In this document: piece by piece, positions 1-10,855 of the stretch
How the letters are laid out: the number at the start of each line of letters is the position of its first letter
Position numbering within the stretch: the stretch's first letter is position 1
Source: Euborellia annulipes
Lineage: Eukaryota > Arthropoda > Insecta > Dermaptera > Anisolabididae
DNA: 64,000 nucleotides
NCBI GenBank assembly: GCA_023213315.1
Contig: JAKCPI010010584.1
Location: forward strand, 22,787 to 86,786
Direction: 5' to 3'
Made by a program: the position numbers and the translations under genes
The notes under the pieces: generated by a model
Database searches by the model: none
What the model was told of the DNA's origin: nothing
What the model saw: only the letters and a program-made list of their open reading frames with translations

Positions 1-476
1 TTTTCCGTGTTAGATTGAATTAGACTTATCAATATCTTGGACAGGTTACAGCATGTCGTAGATGGCAAGAGTCCACCTGTCTTGGGGTTATAGAGCATTT
101 AGTAGTGAGTGTGTCGCCGAAGAGAGAGGTCGAATCCACGTTGGATTCTCTCTCATAGGCTTTTTACATTTAGTGTTGTGAGTGCCATTGAAGAGAGCAG
201 CTCGGCGTCGGTTGGGCTCCCTTCAAAAAAGTCAATTTCTCTTAAACTACTAGACCGATTTAGGTAAATTCTTCCTAATTACATTATAGGATTATATTTT
301 AATTAATTATAATATAATTTAGGAATATTTTTATTTTTGATCGAAAAATTAAAGACTCATCTCTAAGTTGTGGGGGTTTTAAGCAATTTTATTCGTTTCG
401 AGTCAGAGAAGGTTTGAATTTTAAAAATCCTTATCCTAAATAAAGCATATGGTGTTGCGAGTCATTGTCTCTAGAC
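1..476. other. Unassigned segment
   Basis: No gene, terminal repeat or retroposon structure was recognised. The first 230 bases are less AT-rich than the rest and contain two related phrases around GTGAGTG and GAAGAGAG (near 105 and 180), which could be a decayed duplication. Confidence 0.3.
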
Positions 477-496
477 CAGTGGTTCCCAACCTGGGG
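477..496 (+). mobile_element. hAT-type MITE end (solo terminus)
   Basis: The stretch CAGTGGTTCCCAACCTGGGG is a typical hAT terminal inverted repeat. A matching right end was not found nearby, so only the left end is supported. The G-rich sequence that follows to about 580 is probably part of the same element. Confidence 0.5.
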
Positions 497-593
497 GCGA
501 TCGCTCCCAAGTGGGCGATTTGGTTTTTCAGGGAGTCAATAAATAAGTGGGAGGCGATGAGTAATCATGGGGGGAAAAATTATTAGAGTTTAC

Positions 594-660
594 AAAATTT
601 TAAAAAAATCTGGTGTGACTGGTTGTCACATCAGATTTTTTGTGTCGACATATAATTTAA
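594..660 (-). repeat. HP family, short hairpin end
   Basis: A short inverted repeat opens with TCTGGTGTGACTGG and closes with a matching CACATCAGA, followed by TTTTTTGTGTCGACATAT as in longer HP copies. The stem is shortened compared with the usual 90 nt. The rest of the HP unit is absent. Confidence 0.7.
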
Positions 661-2640
661 ATTGCAGCAGATTTTTTATTCAATGTTCTTCTTTTTTGAC
701 GATTATAAATGCGAAATTAAGTAAACTTCAAAGTGAATCTACTTGATAGAATTAAAATTAGAATATTATAGTTAATATAGTTATTTGAATGTGAGTTCTC
801 TTTCCTCCCACTTTCAATATTTTATTTTCTTTATTTGTTAGAGAATTGACGAATCGCCTTCGAGAATAACATCGTAAATCCAGGTAGAGCATCCACCCGG
901 CATCAGGCATCGCTTTCACGTCAACCAGGCAGTCACTTCAGCTGATTCCAGAGTAGCAGCTACATATAAAGTCTGTATGAACATTTACGTGGGCGTAGAG
1001 TAGGCAGTTTAGGATTTTCGAAATTTTATTTGAATTTTCTTATTTCGGGCTAAATATAGATCATTTTAACATAGGTGCATGTATAGGATGTTTATTAATG
1101 TAATTCTCCCATTTCAGAGTCCCTTTTAGTTAGTTAATGATTTAAATTCAAAATTTAAATTAAAAATTATTTTTTTTTAAACTTAATCTAATTTTTGAAT
1201 GTTTTTTTTTCTAAATTCATTTAATGTCATAAATTTAACAATATTATTAATTATATTAAAGAAGAGGTTTTTACTTTATCATTTCAGTACCCAAATGAAG
1301 GTTTCGTTTCTCCAGGTAATGGGATGGATGAATGTTCAATGTGCAAAAGGTATACAATTATTGGTAAATGTCCAAAAGGTATATGATTATTGATAAATGT
1401 GAAAAAGGTATAATTATTGATAAGTGGATCTTGCACAGTACTCATTTCATCCCGTTACCCCACGGAGGGGAATCATCATCATCATATGAGACAATTTAAG
1501 TGTGCATGTATTATTATTTTAATATTCATTATTAGGATTTAAGGTTTGCGTGTATGGGATTAATATTATAAGAGGATTTCTTTTCTATGTTTACTAACTG
1601 AATCTTTATTTTTAAGAATACTCGCAAATCTTATTAGATTATCTAGCTAGCAATTGATAGAGTCTATATATGGGCGCTAAATAATTAGAAAATCTCTACG
1701 CTCGCGCATTTATATATAGAGATGGGGGTTTAGGCCTTCTGTGTCAGAATTCTCTGATGTTCTCTTGGATTGACGTTCAATTGTGAATTGTTTCTTCAAT
1801 ACTGGCATAGGGTGTTGTTGTTCGTCCCATTTAGGTTTAGGCAGGGCTCCCAGTAGGATCATTTCACTTTTGACCGTGGTCCAAGGGAAATAGGAGAATT
1901 CCTCTATCGCATGTTTCCCTATTTCGCGCATTTGAGAGAAAGAGTGCCTTCTCTTTCTCCGGAGTCCTGTCGGTCAGTGCTGAGTTCTGGGCCTTGGTTG
2001 TTTCAGGACAGAGTGAGTTAATGTTCAAGATGTTAGGAGTTCGTATAGGATGTTGTTAGCTTTCAGGGTTCTTTTTTTTTCAGCATGCATCTTGAACAAC
2101 GTCGTTCTGTTCCTGAGATGAGCAATCAAGGGGGTTCTTCAGTATTGAATTGACCGGGCTTCCTTCCTAACTCGTGAATGATTATCAGATCAATTAACTC
2201 TACTCTATTTTAGTTCGCTATTATATGGCATTGATTAGGCAGGAGGGCAGAGATTAATTGATCTGAGTATGTAATGTGTGTGTGTTCCATTTCCTTTTAA
2301 TCTTTCCTTGGGTTTGGGGCGCGTTTTCACCGTTTCGTTCCGAATTGATATAATGAAGGCTTACCTGCCTTCCGGGAGTGTCCGCGATTCGCGACCGTCT
2401 CAAGAAAGAAGAGGAAGTGCATTTTAGAATTAGATGGCCGTCCCGGTCATAGCTAGTGGGATTAGGTTAGTTTTTAGGATCAAGCCCGGGTGGGAGTGTT
2501 GGCTGAGATCGACGAAATGTTTCATGGCATAACTAACTACAGTAGATCTTCTCGTAAGTATAATAAATCACCATAAATAAATCGACTGCTTTAATTAAAA
2601 AACTCTTTAATTTTTTACTTTCTTTTACCTCTATATATGT
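661..2640. other. Unassigned segment
   Basis: No gene or repeat family was recognised except the small minisatellite at 1340-1425. The part from about 1700 to 2520 is clearly less AT-rich and of higher complexity, with no long open frame on either strand. It could be an unannotated host region or an old retroelement. The phrase GGGAGTGTTGG near 2490 resembles an LTR boundary, but no second LTR was found. Confidence 0.3.
1340..1425. repeat. Three-unit minisatellite, period about 29 bp
   Basis: Three adjacent units of about 28-29 bp share the core AAAAGGTAT followed by ATTATTGRTAA. Divergence between units is a few bases each. Confidence 0.75.
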
Positions 2641-2648
2641 TAATACTA

Positions 2649-2675
2649 GTCGCGGAGCCCGCCTTAGGCATCATA
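2649..2675 (-). mobile_element. Helitron-like 3' terminus (solo)
   Basis: Read on the minus strand the segment is a GC-rich GGCGGGCTCCGCG followed by ACTAGT. This resembles the CTAG-T terminus of the complete Helitron at 8499-9053 (GGCGGGCTTTGCGACTAGT). The hairpin is imperfect and no 5' end was found, so this is a fragment at best. Confidence 0.35.
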
Positions 2676-2974
2676 TTTTTTTCTATTTTTACTTTTTATA
2701 TTAAAAGGCGGAATAATTGAATGTCTTAAACTGAAAAATAAATAAATTTTTTTCTCTCTGAGTGTTTTTATAGAGTGATTTCTGTCAGAATAACTCATTT
2801 GAGATAAGAGAGAAGAAAAAAAGACAATCGGCTGCTGCTCCGCAGTCATTTATCGTAAGAAAAAGATAAGTGATGAAATTATTCGAAAGATTTTTCTTTC
2901 GAGTCTGTAATAAATAAATTAGCCATCCAACATAGTCGCAATTTCTTTAAAAATTAAACATTAATCAAAAGACA

Positions 2975-3114
2975 TCTCAGTTCCCGCAGTTGAGTTCCCC
3001 TTTTATGCTTCTACTTTATTTATTTATTTATTTTTTAAACTATATTCTTCCTGGCTGCATGTGACCACTGGTAGGTCTTCGGACCTTATCCACCCATTAA
3101 AAAAAAAAAAAAAA
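2975..3114 (+). mobile_element. Retroposon 3' end with A tail (family R)
   Basis: The sequence from CTCAGTTCCCGCAGTTGAG to a poly(A) run is repeated at 56517-56656, where it also ends in poly(A). Both share the phrases CTTTTATGCTTCT, TGGCTGCATGTGAC and TAGGTCTTCGGACC. Two dispersed copies that end at the same place in poly(A) indicate a SINE or a 5'-truncated LINE tail. The A tail abuts an HP copy in the first case. Confidence 0.7.
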
Positions 3115-3560
3115 TCTGGTGTGACTGGTCGCACAGCACACAACTTTCTCTTACCTTCGGTAATCGAAAGGTGTGAACTGTGCTTGTCACACCAGAATTT
3201 TTGTGTTGAGATATATTTAGTTACCGACAGTAGGGTTCATTTGAATTCAAGATGTACAATTTATAAGTATGAAAAAACATTTGTATTTTGTTACCATAGC
3301 AACCATAGGAGAAATTCCTATCTTTTCTCTGGAGTGCAAGAGTAAAGTGGTCTTCAGAATATTTCAATGGCAAAATGAGAATATACATTTTAAAGAGCAT
3401 CTAAAAAATAATTGATTTTTGAATTAAAAAAAAAAATCGTTGGAGCGAATTTTGAGAAAATCGAAAAAAACTGAAAAAGTGCATCAGTAAAGTACTAGTA
3501 CTCTTTGGTCGATTTTGTTCAAAAGCTTCGTGTCACGTCTTTGTTTTGAAACTCACTATA
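3111..3560 (-). repeat. HP composite repeat, truncated copy
   Basis: The unit begins with the large hairpin TCTGGTGTGACTGGTCGC (3115-3200). It continues through the conserved block with ACCATAGCAACC, the phrase TTGGAGCGAATTTTGAGAAA and the CATCAGTAAAGTACTAGTAC block. It ends near 3560, before the small hairpin, so about a third of the unit is missing. Confidence 0.85.
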
Positions 3561-4367
3561 CAGACCCTTGGAAATTGAAGGTAGATAAATAAATCTAAAA
3601 TGTAGTTTTAATTCCTATTCGCTATAAAGAAATAATCTTCAGATTATGAAGTATAGTGTCAATTATGAATCAAGTTGGTCTGAATAGATGCGATTCGTTC
3701 CACTTTAAAGGCAGACATCTTCTATTGATAGAGGGGTTGGTTGCAGGGAATTACGAGCTTAGAGAGAAGGGTAGAAAGATGGAGGGGAGGGGGAGGTAAT
3801 TACAACGTAAATTAATACTCGTTAGAAAGTTTTTCACCAATATGGCTCTAACCATCAACCAACCACTCTTAGTTTAACTTCTAGTACAAATATTTTATCT
3901 TTAATAATGAATTCTCTTTAGATTACGACTTCTCGTTATATTAATTATTCCATCCTGATATACGTAGTAGCTATGTATATAAATCTTTCTAGCCTAATTT
4001 GAATTATTTATTATAGGGATATTTTTTTCTTTGTTATCATTAAACAATTGTTTTTTTACTGCCTGACTGGGGGAAAACATTTGATCAAATTAACGCCCCT
4101 GGATTTGTTCAAACTCGATTAAAATACTTTTTATTATTAATCGGCCATAGACCTATTAATTTTTTTATAAATTGTAATTTTAGCTCACTTATCTTTTCCC
4201 CTGAACTTTAAGTCATTACACAAAAATACTTAAAACCATTTTTCATTAATACCTCGACCTAAAAATTAGGAAAGGACGAATCATTAAAAAAACTGAGACG
4301 GTTTAATTTTAATTTTTAATAAATTAATCAATTTTACCGGAAATTAATAAATAATAATAAAAAATTT
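3561..4367. other. Unassigned AT-rich segment
   Basis: No gene or recognisable repeat was seen. There is a purine-rich patch near 3765-3800. Open frames are trivial. Confidence 0.3.
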
Positions 4368-4425
4368 GCCCTCGGGCTTGGTGTAGTTGGCCTGCCTTCT
4401 ATACCAAGGGTCGAGGGTTCGTAAA
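4368..4425 (+). mobile_element. tRNA-derived SINE, head only
   Basis: The segment matches the SINE head: CCCTCGGGCTTGGTGTAG, then ATACCAAGGGTCGAGGGTTC (B-box part). Part of the A-box side is deleted and the body after the B box is replaced by an A-rich stretch. Confidence 0.65.
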
Positions 4426-4467
4426 AAGAAAAAAACAGAGATTAAGAGAAAAATTAATGAAACAATA

Positions 4468-4710
4468 GTGATGTTTTGGTCTTGGTTTCGTATAATCTTC
4501 AGGCTCTTAAGTTTAATCAATAATTTCTTAGCAGGGTTATAGATATTTCTCCAATGGCATTAAAAACTACTATGAGTAGTACATGCCAATGGAGAATATA
4601 TTACTAATATTTACTATTATATTATTAATATTTACTTTTTATAAATAATATTGATTAAACCTGAGTCTGAAGACATTACGAAACCAGGATCGAAATATCA
4701 CCTTAAATAA
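4468..4710. repeat. Fold-back (inverted-repeat) element
   Basis: The left arm runs from TGATGTTTTGGTCTTGG and is mirrored by the right arm ending CCAGGATCGAAATATCA. Arms are about 55 bp with mismatches. The centre has a second small palindrome around CTCCAATGGCAT and ATGCCAATGGAG. The right arm includes CTGAAGACATTACGAAACC, a decayed form of the hammerhead-like motif seen elsewhere in the window. Confidence 0.7.
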
Positions 4711-4931
4711 TTTTGGTCTGATTTTTCAATCTTTATAGAAAGTAAGTAAGGCGAAGATCTGGAGCAATTAATCCAAAAATCCATTAGTGAATTATTCATT
4801 AGTAAAGACCGGACAAAAAAGCATAAAAATTCGGAAAAAGTGCTTAAAAAAGCATAAAAATCTTGAATAAAAAGTTGTTAAATAAGCATAAAATTAAAAA
4901 AAGCATCTCATAAGCAACTTCTACTCATACC

Positions 4932-5118
4932 AATGGCGGATACAAAGGGGGGGGGGGTAAAGGAGGTAATTAATTTTAATATAAAATTTTAAAAATTAAA
5001 ACTTAAAAATGTTATTTATATATATACTGGGTATTCTGGTAAACAAGTACAGAATGCAACTTTAAATTACCGAAAGTGTGCGGCCAGTCCCACCAGATTC
5101 CCCCTGCGAAGGTACGCC
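4932..5118 (-). mobile_element. hAT-like MITE, family E, degenerate copy
   Basis: It opens with CAATGGCGGATAC and a G run. It then follows the reverse complement of the 58117-58345 element, including TAAAATTTTAAAAATTAA, the AACAAGTACAGAATGC stretch and a decayed GTCCCACCAGATT. The right terminus is poorly conserved and no clear TSD was found. Confidence 0.6.
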
Positions 5119-6103
5119 CCGAGTAAGGGGTCCAGGGGACCCAGGGGGTCCGATCCAGAGTAAGGGGTCCAGGGGGCCCGAGCCAGAGTAGGGAAGGCGT
5201 GATTTGCGCAGTTGCCGAAGGATTTGCTTTACATGAACGTTTTTGGTGAATAATGTTTTGAATTATTTTTAAAAATTATATAAATATTCGTAAAATAAGT
5301 TCAATTAACCACGAAGGTGAAAAAAGCTTGAAAACTCAAAAAAAAAGCATAAAAAATGCAATCTCAATACACTTAGTTTTTCGTAATTAGTGTATAAATT
5401 AAATATCTAATGTTTGCTTATAAAATTGAGCAATAAACATTTTGCTTAAAATCCGGGCTCTATTCAGTAGTGTTGCAACAAGCAACAGAACTCATATTAG
5501 GCCTATGTCTCTCTGCTGACATATTTTATTAATCTGAATTTAAAATTAATTACAATTGATCGTAATTTTCAAAGGCCATAAGAGTCTTGCCTATTTTCTT
5601 AAAGAAATATTCTCTTTAATTTTATAATTTCCTTAATGGAGTTTTAAAATTAATAAAGAAATAAGCCCGTCTTGTTTTCTTTGAAATTCATTCCTTTAGA
5701 AAGAAAGTTTTTTTCTACTTCTTTTTCAAATCAATTTATTATGAAGCCGAAACATCCTGAAAGTCGTTTTGCCCCTTCTCTCAGATAAACTCTTTCCTTT
5801 AAAATACAGAATGCCAAAGTATTTCCCTTTTTATTCTAGTAAGACCTACCTCCATCGCGATACACTCTAAGAATAGAGATCCTAAGAGCCGCCGATGTCC
5901 ATTTCCACTCCACAAAATACCTTCTTCACCAATCTAGACCGCTTTATCTTATCTATATATATTACCTTTAAGTTGCTTAAATCAAATGAGGCTTTAAATA
6001 ATCTGATCTAATTTTTTAAGTTCAATTTATTCTTTTATTTAATGAATGCTCAAAAACAAAATAGAAAAATTCGGTAATGACTTCCCAAAACTTCGTATAT
6101 TCT
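5119..6103. other. Unassigned segment with a GC-rich start
   Basis: The first 90 bases are GC-rich with two copies of AGTAAGGGGTCCAGGGG, similar to sequence just before Helitron 3' ends here (compare 8985-9010). The rest is AT-rich with no recognised gene or repeat. Confidence 0.3.
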
Positions 6104-6318
6104 AAAAATCTGGTGTGATTGGTCGCACAGCACACAACTTTCTCTTACCTTTGGTAATCGAAAGTTGTGTTCTGTGCTTGTGACACCAGATTTTTTGTGT
6201 TGAGATATATTTAGTTTCCGCCGGTATTTTAGAATTCAAGTTGTAAAATTTATAAACATGGGAAAATATTTATATTTTGTTACCAAAAAGTTCAAAAAGT
6301 TTTAAATATGCAACTTTA

Positions 6319-6786
6319 GGGAGCGTACAAGTATTAGGTAACGCAATTGAGGGGGGAGTCTCGTACAACGTTACGGCAAGGGCGGATCGGGGTTTTTCCG
6401 GGGGGGGGGGGTGGGGGGGCCCCCCTTTTTTTTTTTTTAATATAGGGGCTTTTTTAAAAAAAATAAAAAAATTTTTTATAATTTTTTTATATTAAAAAAA
6501 AAATTTTTGAAAAAAAAAAGGTTTTTTAGGGGGGGGGATACCCCCCCCCCCCCTATCCGCCCTTGTTACAAGGGGGGAGGGGGTTGAACAACGCGTTACG
6601 TAACTGGTATTTTAACGACTTTCCGGTATTTTGCGCAACATAATTGTGACTTTTAGATAAAAATGGCTACTTGAGCTTTACGTAACTTCTAGGGGGGAGG
6701 GTCCAGAAAAATGTTACGGCGCTTTACATGGGGGGGGGGGGTCGAAAATCTTCAAAAATTGCGTTACGTAATACTTGTACGCTCCC
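6319..6786. mobile_element. TIR element flanked by TTA
   Basis: The termini are near-perfect inverted repeats: GGGAGCGTACAAGTATTA on the left and TAATACTTGTACGCTCCC on the right, extending to about 30 bp through the CGTAACGCAATT part. The trinucleotide TTA flanks both sides (6316-6318 and 6787-6789). A 3-bp TTA duplication is typical of PIF/Harbinger-type elements, but with no transposase the class is inferred. G-runs and repeated GTTACG phrases fill the interior. Confidence 0.7.
6377..6565. mobile_element. Nested GC-run MITE (hAT-like ends)
   Basis: Inside the TTA-flanked element lie inverted ends CAAGGGCGGAT and ATCCGCCCTTG with long G and C runs just inside, as in the family E MITEs. The flanks (GTTACGG left, TTACAAGG right) are only roughly similar, so a TSD is not proven. 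Confidence 0.55.
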
Positions 6787-6961
6787 TTATGCAATATTCA
6801 CCAAATATGCAAAAATATGCAATTTAGAATTTGAACCCTAGTTCCAAGGGGGTGATTCGGATAGAAAATTGGTTTTCCAGGACGTATGTACATGTTAGCA
6901 AATAAAATATGCAATTGCATAGAATCCTGGTTTTACTTATATATAAAATTTCAGCCTCAAA

Positions 6962-7495
6962 TAAGATTTAAACTTTCGACCGTTGGTTCTCGTTGAAACA
7001 TTTTGTAAATTAAAATTAAATAAACAAATTAAACACTAGGTTATTTGTTTCAAGGATTGATGACAAGGAATTGTCGAAATACGTATCAAGTGTTAATTTT
7101 TTAATTAGACTTTTTTGTGGATTTTTTGATTTTTCATTGTTATCTCCTTGGCAATGGAATTTTGATTTTTCATTGTTTTTCCTTTGGAACAGCGAGGGTT
7201 CGTCGCTATTCATTCAAAATGGTAGACAAAAGATTTGATCAAATTTTATAAAATTTCAGGGTTTTTATTTAGGCCCCTAATCAAAATTTTAGGCTCCGGT
7301 TCGCCTGCGGCGAACCCTCGCTATTCGTTTATTTCCATTGTCAAAGAGAAAACAATGAAAAATCAAAAAATTCACTAAAAAAAGTCTTATTCAAAGGTAT
7401 TATTAATTAAAAAATTAACACTTGATACGTATTTCGACAATTCCTTGTCATTAATCCTTGAAACAAATAACCTAGTGTTTAATTTGTTTATTTAA
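6962..7495. mobile_element. Penelope-like fold-back insertion (TSD 12 bp)
   Basis: The insert is flanked by a direct repeat TTCAGCCTCAAA at 6950-6961 and 7496-7507. The HP sequence resumes exactly after the second copy, which proves insertion. Inside, arms of about 190 bp (7016-7205 and 7305-7495) are inverted copies, and a one-sided extension of about 54 nt lies at 6962-7015. Inverted terminal repeats, a one-sided extension and a TSD of this size fit the Penelope-like pattern. No protein is encoded. Confidence 0.75.
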
Positions 7496-7710
7496 TTCAG
7501 CCTCAAAGCTCAATTTCTTCATGCTTAAAATTGAACACAGACCGACACACACACAGACAGACAGACCATGTCGCGAAAATCACTTTTTTGGATTTAGGGG
7601 ACCTCAAAACGTGTATATCCATCAAAATCTCGACATCGAATTTTTGACATTCTCTCTCTATATATTAACATATATATAGAGGTAAGAGAAAGTAAAAAAA
7701 ACAGTATGAA

Positions 7711-8089
7711 TAATGAGAAAAGTAAAAAGTTTATCATTTGTAGCAAGCAAAGGCTCACTTAAAAGTGTCCCATTAAAAAAACAAACCCCTATTCTTCTCT
7801 CTCTCTTTCCCTTTCCATCATAGGGTGATTCAACATTTGCCAAGGGCTCTGACTGCCTGCCATTCCCTATCATTCCTATCTCTTGATATTCATTCTCTCT
7901 CCCCTATGCCCTTCTGCCCTTTCAATCCAATCCATTAATTACACACATACAACTCATATTCAATTCACTCAGCCTGTTTACATTTCATTCACAATTTAGA
8001 CATAGATCTGTTTTTTTAAGCCCAATTGAAATAATGTTCCAAGTGGATTTTGATAAAAAGTCACTTATTGCCAGTCATGAAAGCATATT
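7711..8089. other. Unassigned segment
   Basis: No recognised feature. The stretch is pyrimidine-rich around 7790-7980, with many CTCTCT and ATTC phrases. Confidence 0.3.
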
Positions 8090-8282
8090 TTTTACTTTTT
8101 CTTAACTCTATATGTTACATAGCCTATATATAGATTCATGTAAAAAATTCTATATCAAGATTTTGATGGAAATACATAAATAAATTTTACTTCATGATTT
8201 TTAATATATAGTCGGAAACTAAGTATATATGTCGACACAAAAAATTTGGAGTGCTGAGCTACCAGTCCCACGAGATTTTAAT
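8090..8282 (+). repeat. HP composite repeat, internally deleted copy
   Basis: It begins with a decayed small hairpin followed by GATTCATGTAAAAAATTC and GATTTTGATGG. It jumps to the CGGAAACTAAGTATATATG and GTCGACACAAAAAAT block and ends in a decayed large hairpin. Most of the middle is missing. Confidence 0.7.
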
Positions 8283-8369
8283 TAAAATAATCATTGAAAT
8301 AATTTGGATCGTCTATTAGTGCAGGCTATCCCCCCCCCTCTCTCCCCTCTTTCTAGGTGGCTCTGTTCC

Positions 8370-9280
8370 AAAGGTGCAGGGGGGTCAAACTCGGTTTGTT
8401 TACATTTTTTTCATTCCAAGGGAGTGACATCATGGAGCTCCTCTTTTTGTAAAAGATCTTTCGGAACAAACCATTTATAAATATTTATATACGGTATATC
8501 TATATATATAAAAATGAAATGGGAAAAATGTATGTATGTATGTAAATATGTATGTATATGTTCTATAGAAATCCACAATTTTCAATGAATCCATTTGAAA
8601 TTAAGTACACATATAGTGTACATGGCTCTGGGAGTAACGTAGTAATAATCTGAATCTCTTCAATATTTTGGAAAATTAATTATAATCAAATTTCTTCAAT
8701 ATTTGAACACAAAATCAACAAGTTGGCTAGGAAATTAGAGAGCGTCTTTTATGCTCTGTGAACCAGCTTCCTACCTGACTATGGGCTGGGGATGGGGGCT
8801 ACGCAGCAGTTGAAAAACGAAGAGAGGAAGCAGGTGACTGACCCTTTAAACAGTCATAAACAGACCCTTTTGTGTTGTTCCCAATCGGTACCCTCGCCTC
8901 GCTTGAATATAAGATCCTTTCTTAACACTTGCATTGCAACAAGAAATATCCCAAATTGGAAATAAACTTGCTTGCTGAAGGCGAGCAAAGGGGTCCAGGG
9001 GCGCAGCCCCCTGGCTAGACGGAAAGCCCGCCGAAGGCGGGCTTTGCGACTAGTTATTAATAAAGCAGAATAAATACTTGGGTCTAAATTAGTTTAGTCA
9101 GAAACTATAAAATTTGCAAACAAAACAAAATGAATGTGATTATGTGGTTATAGGCAGTCATCAATGCTGCCACATAGAAAAATACAAGCAAGGAGGAGCT
9201 TCATGACGTGGACCAATCAAAAACTGTGGCCGGAAATTTTTATTTACTAGTTTCTGGCCAACCTGTGTATTTTAAAGATC
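8370..9280 (+). repeat. Dispersed repeat family Q, split by a Helitron
   Basis: The sequence from GCAGGGGGGTCAAACTCGG to TTTCTGGCCAACCTGTGTA is repeated in reverse orientation at 59360-59745. The copy here is interrupted by the Helitron at 8499-9053. Internally it has a loose palindrome: CATGGAGCTCCTC versus GAGGAGCTTCATG. No coding frame and no class assignment. Confidence 0.75.
8499..9053 (+). mobile_element. Non-autonomous Helitron, complete
   Basis: The element starts TCTATATATATAAAAATG and ends with a strong hairpin (AAGCCCGCC, GAA loop, GGCGGGCTT) a few bases before GACTAG, next to T. The 5' flank is A and the 3' flank T. The related uninterrupted copy at 59360-59745 has the target as (minus strand) GCATA then TTATTAATAAAG, so insertion occurred precisely between A and T without duplication, as known for Helitrons. 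It has no Rep/helicase frame, so it would depend on an autonomous relative. Confidence 0.88.
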
Positions 9281-9748
9281 TTGCAAAGGTGATAGTCCAT
9301 TGGCTGAATTTGTGAAACAAATGAATTTCTTTATATTTACCCTTTTTTTTTAATGACACCTGTATGATTTTGTTTTGATTTTTTTATCAAAATTAACGAA
9401 AAATGTCTTTCTTCTTTGATTATTTCAAAAACTATTCAGTTTTCGAACTAATATCAACGAATAAAAACTTTTTAAAATAGAGTAATTTATCATAATATAA
9501 CAAAAAAAAAAAATTAAAAATTTCAAAATTTTTGAAAAAGCTTTTTAGGTAAAATACTACTTCCAGGTGACATATATACTCTAAAAGTTCATAGAAATCT
9601 ACAATTTTAGTGTAATGAGTATATACCAAATTTCATCGATCTGGCTGCTTTGGTTTTTAAGCAATCGTGTTCCACACACACACACAGACGTAATTCCAAA
9701 AGAATATACGAGAAAATGTTAAGGAAGTCATTTCTGATTTATTTTTTT
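9281..9748. other. Unassigned AT-rich segment
   Basis: Nothing recognised apart from a short CA run at 9674-9686. Open frames are low-complexity. Confidence 0.3.
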
Positions 9749-9860
9749 AAACACTCACACTTTTTTCTCATTTACAGTCACACTTACACACACACATGCA
9801 CTCAGTCTTTTCGGCACCTTAGGCCATATAAGACGATAACCGTTATATATGATAATATCC
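9749..9860 (-). mobile_element. tRNA-derived SINE, 3' body and tail
   Basis: On the minus strand the segment reads through TATATGGCCTAAGGTGCC, GAAAAGACTGAGTGCATG and a TGTGAGTG-type tail. This is the conserved tail of the SINE family here. The tRNA-like head is missing. Confidence 0.7.
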
Positions 9861-10130
9861 TCAGATGTCGAAAAAGAATCTTATAGGTCCTACGCTCTTT
9901 GTCCCTCTCCCCTCCTCCCTAAAAAAATGTTCCAACGCCAATGTCGCCCCTTCAAAAATCAATAATCTTTTATTGAAATTATAAATTAACAAGAAAATTA
10001 TTTAAATGGTTGGCATTCATATTATATATTATATGGACCCTGTTATGCATTAGTGTGTCAAGCGCCAAAAATAAAAATTAAAAATTGAGTTAAGCACGGA
10101 ATATTGTTTCAAATGCTATAATTAAAAGTA

Positions 10131-10280
10131 TTACTTTCTCTTACCTATGTATATATGTAATATATATATAGAGAGAAAGTATTGGATTCATGTCAAAAAT
10201 TCGATGTCGAGATTTTGATGGATCTTCACGTTTTGAGGTCCCCTGTATCCAAAAAAGTGGTTTTCGCGACATGGTCTGTC

Positions 10281-10342
<62 letters not shown>

Positions 10343-10855
10343 TGTGTGTGTGTGTGTGTGTTCAATTTTAAGCATGAAGGAATTGAGCTATGAGGCTGAA
10401 ATTTTATATTTAAGTTAAACACCCCCCGGGACCGGAAAAATAAGCTTTTAATCAAAATCGGCCAAAGAGTACTAGTACTTTACTGATGTACTTTTTCAGT
10501 TTTTTTCGATTTTCTCAAAATTTGCTCCAACGATTTTTTTTTTAAATTCAAAAATCAATTAATTTTTAGATTCTCTTTAAAATGTATATTCTCATTTTGC
10601 AATTGAAATCTTCTGAAGACCACTTTACTCTTGTATTTCATAGGGAAGATAGGAGAAATGGTTGCCATGGTAACAAAATATAAATATTTTCCCATACTTA
10701 TAAATTTTACATCTGAATTCATATGTTCCGTACTGTCGGGAACTAAATACATGTCGACACAAAAATCTGGTGTGACAAGCACAGAACACAACTTTCGATT
10801 ACCGAAGGTAAGAGAAAGTTGTGTGCTGTGCGCCAGTCACACCAGATTTTTTTTT
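10131..10855 (+). repeat. HP composite repeat, full-length copy
   Basis: Order of parts: small hairpin (TTACTTTCTCTTACC to GAGAGAAAGTA, 10131-10181); the GTCAAAAATTCGATGTCGAG block; CCAAAAAAGTGG and CGCGACATGGTCTGTCTG; a GT microsatellite; AAGCATGAAGGAATTGAGC; the GAGTACTAGTACTTTACTGA block; CCAACGATTTT; GGTTGCCATGGTAACAAAAT; GTCGACACAAAAATC; then the large hairpin (10763-10855) with ACAACTTTCGATTACC and GGTAAGAGAAAGTTGTG. The unit has no coding capacity, and the two hairpins mark its ends in several other copies. Confidence 0.88.
10281..10361. repeat. GT microsatellite inside HP
   Basis: About 40 GT units with a few interruptions (GTTTG, GGG) sit exactly where other HP copies have a short GTCTGTCTGTG. 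It produces artefactual open frames on both strands. Confidence 0.95.

Larger units (their letters stand above)
6104..7710 (-). repeat. HP composite repeat stretched by insertions
   Basis: The large hairpin (6107-6195), the GTTGAGATATATTTAGTTT block and the ATGGGAAAATATTTATATT block come first. The unit is then split by a TTA-flanked element (6319-6786) and a fold-back (6962-7495). It resumes with CTCAATTTCTTCATGC, the GACAGACAGACC site and TCGACATCGAATTTTTGAC, and closes with the small hairpin ending GGTAAGAGAAAGTA near 7705. It is therefore one HP copy of about the usual length with roughly 1 kb of younger insertions. Confidence 0.8.

Noticed and set aside
2480..2560. LTR boundary (GGGAGTGTTGG)
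   Set aside because: No second LTR, primer-binding site or gag/pol trace in the window.
3097..3114. Long homopolymers (A, T, G, C runs) as features of their own
   Set aside because: Most are tails of retroposons or sub-terminal runs of MITEs, and run length is error-prone in assemblies.
10141..10455. Open frames of 67-104 codons on both strands
   Set aside because: They translate the GT microsatellite (poly-HT, poly-CV) and HP sequence; the same holds at 17544-17843 and 37396-37662.
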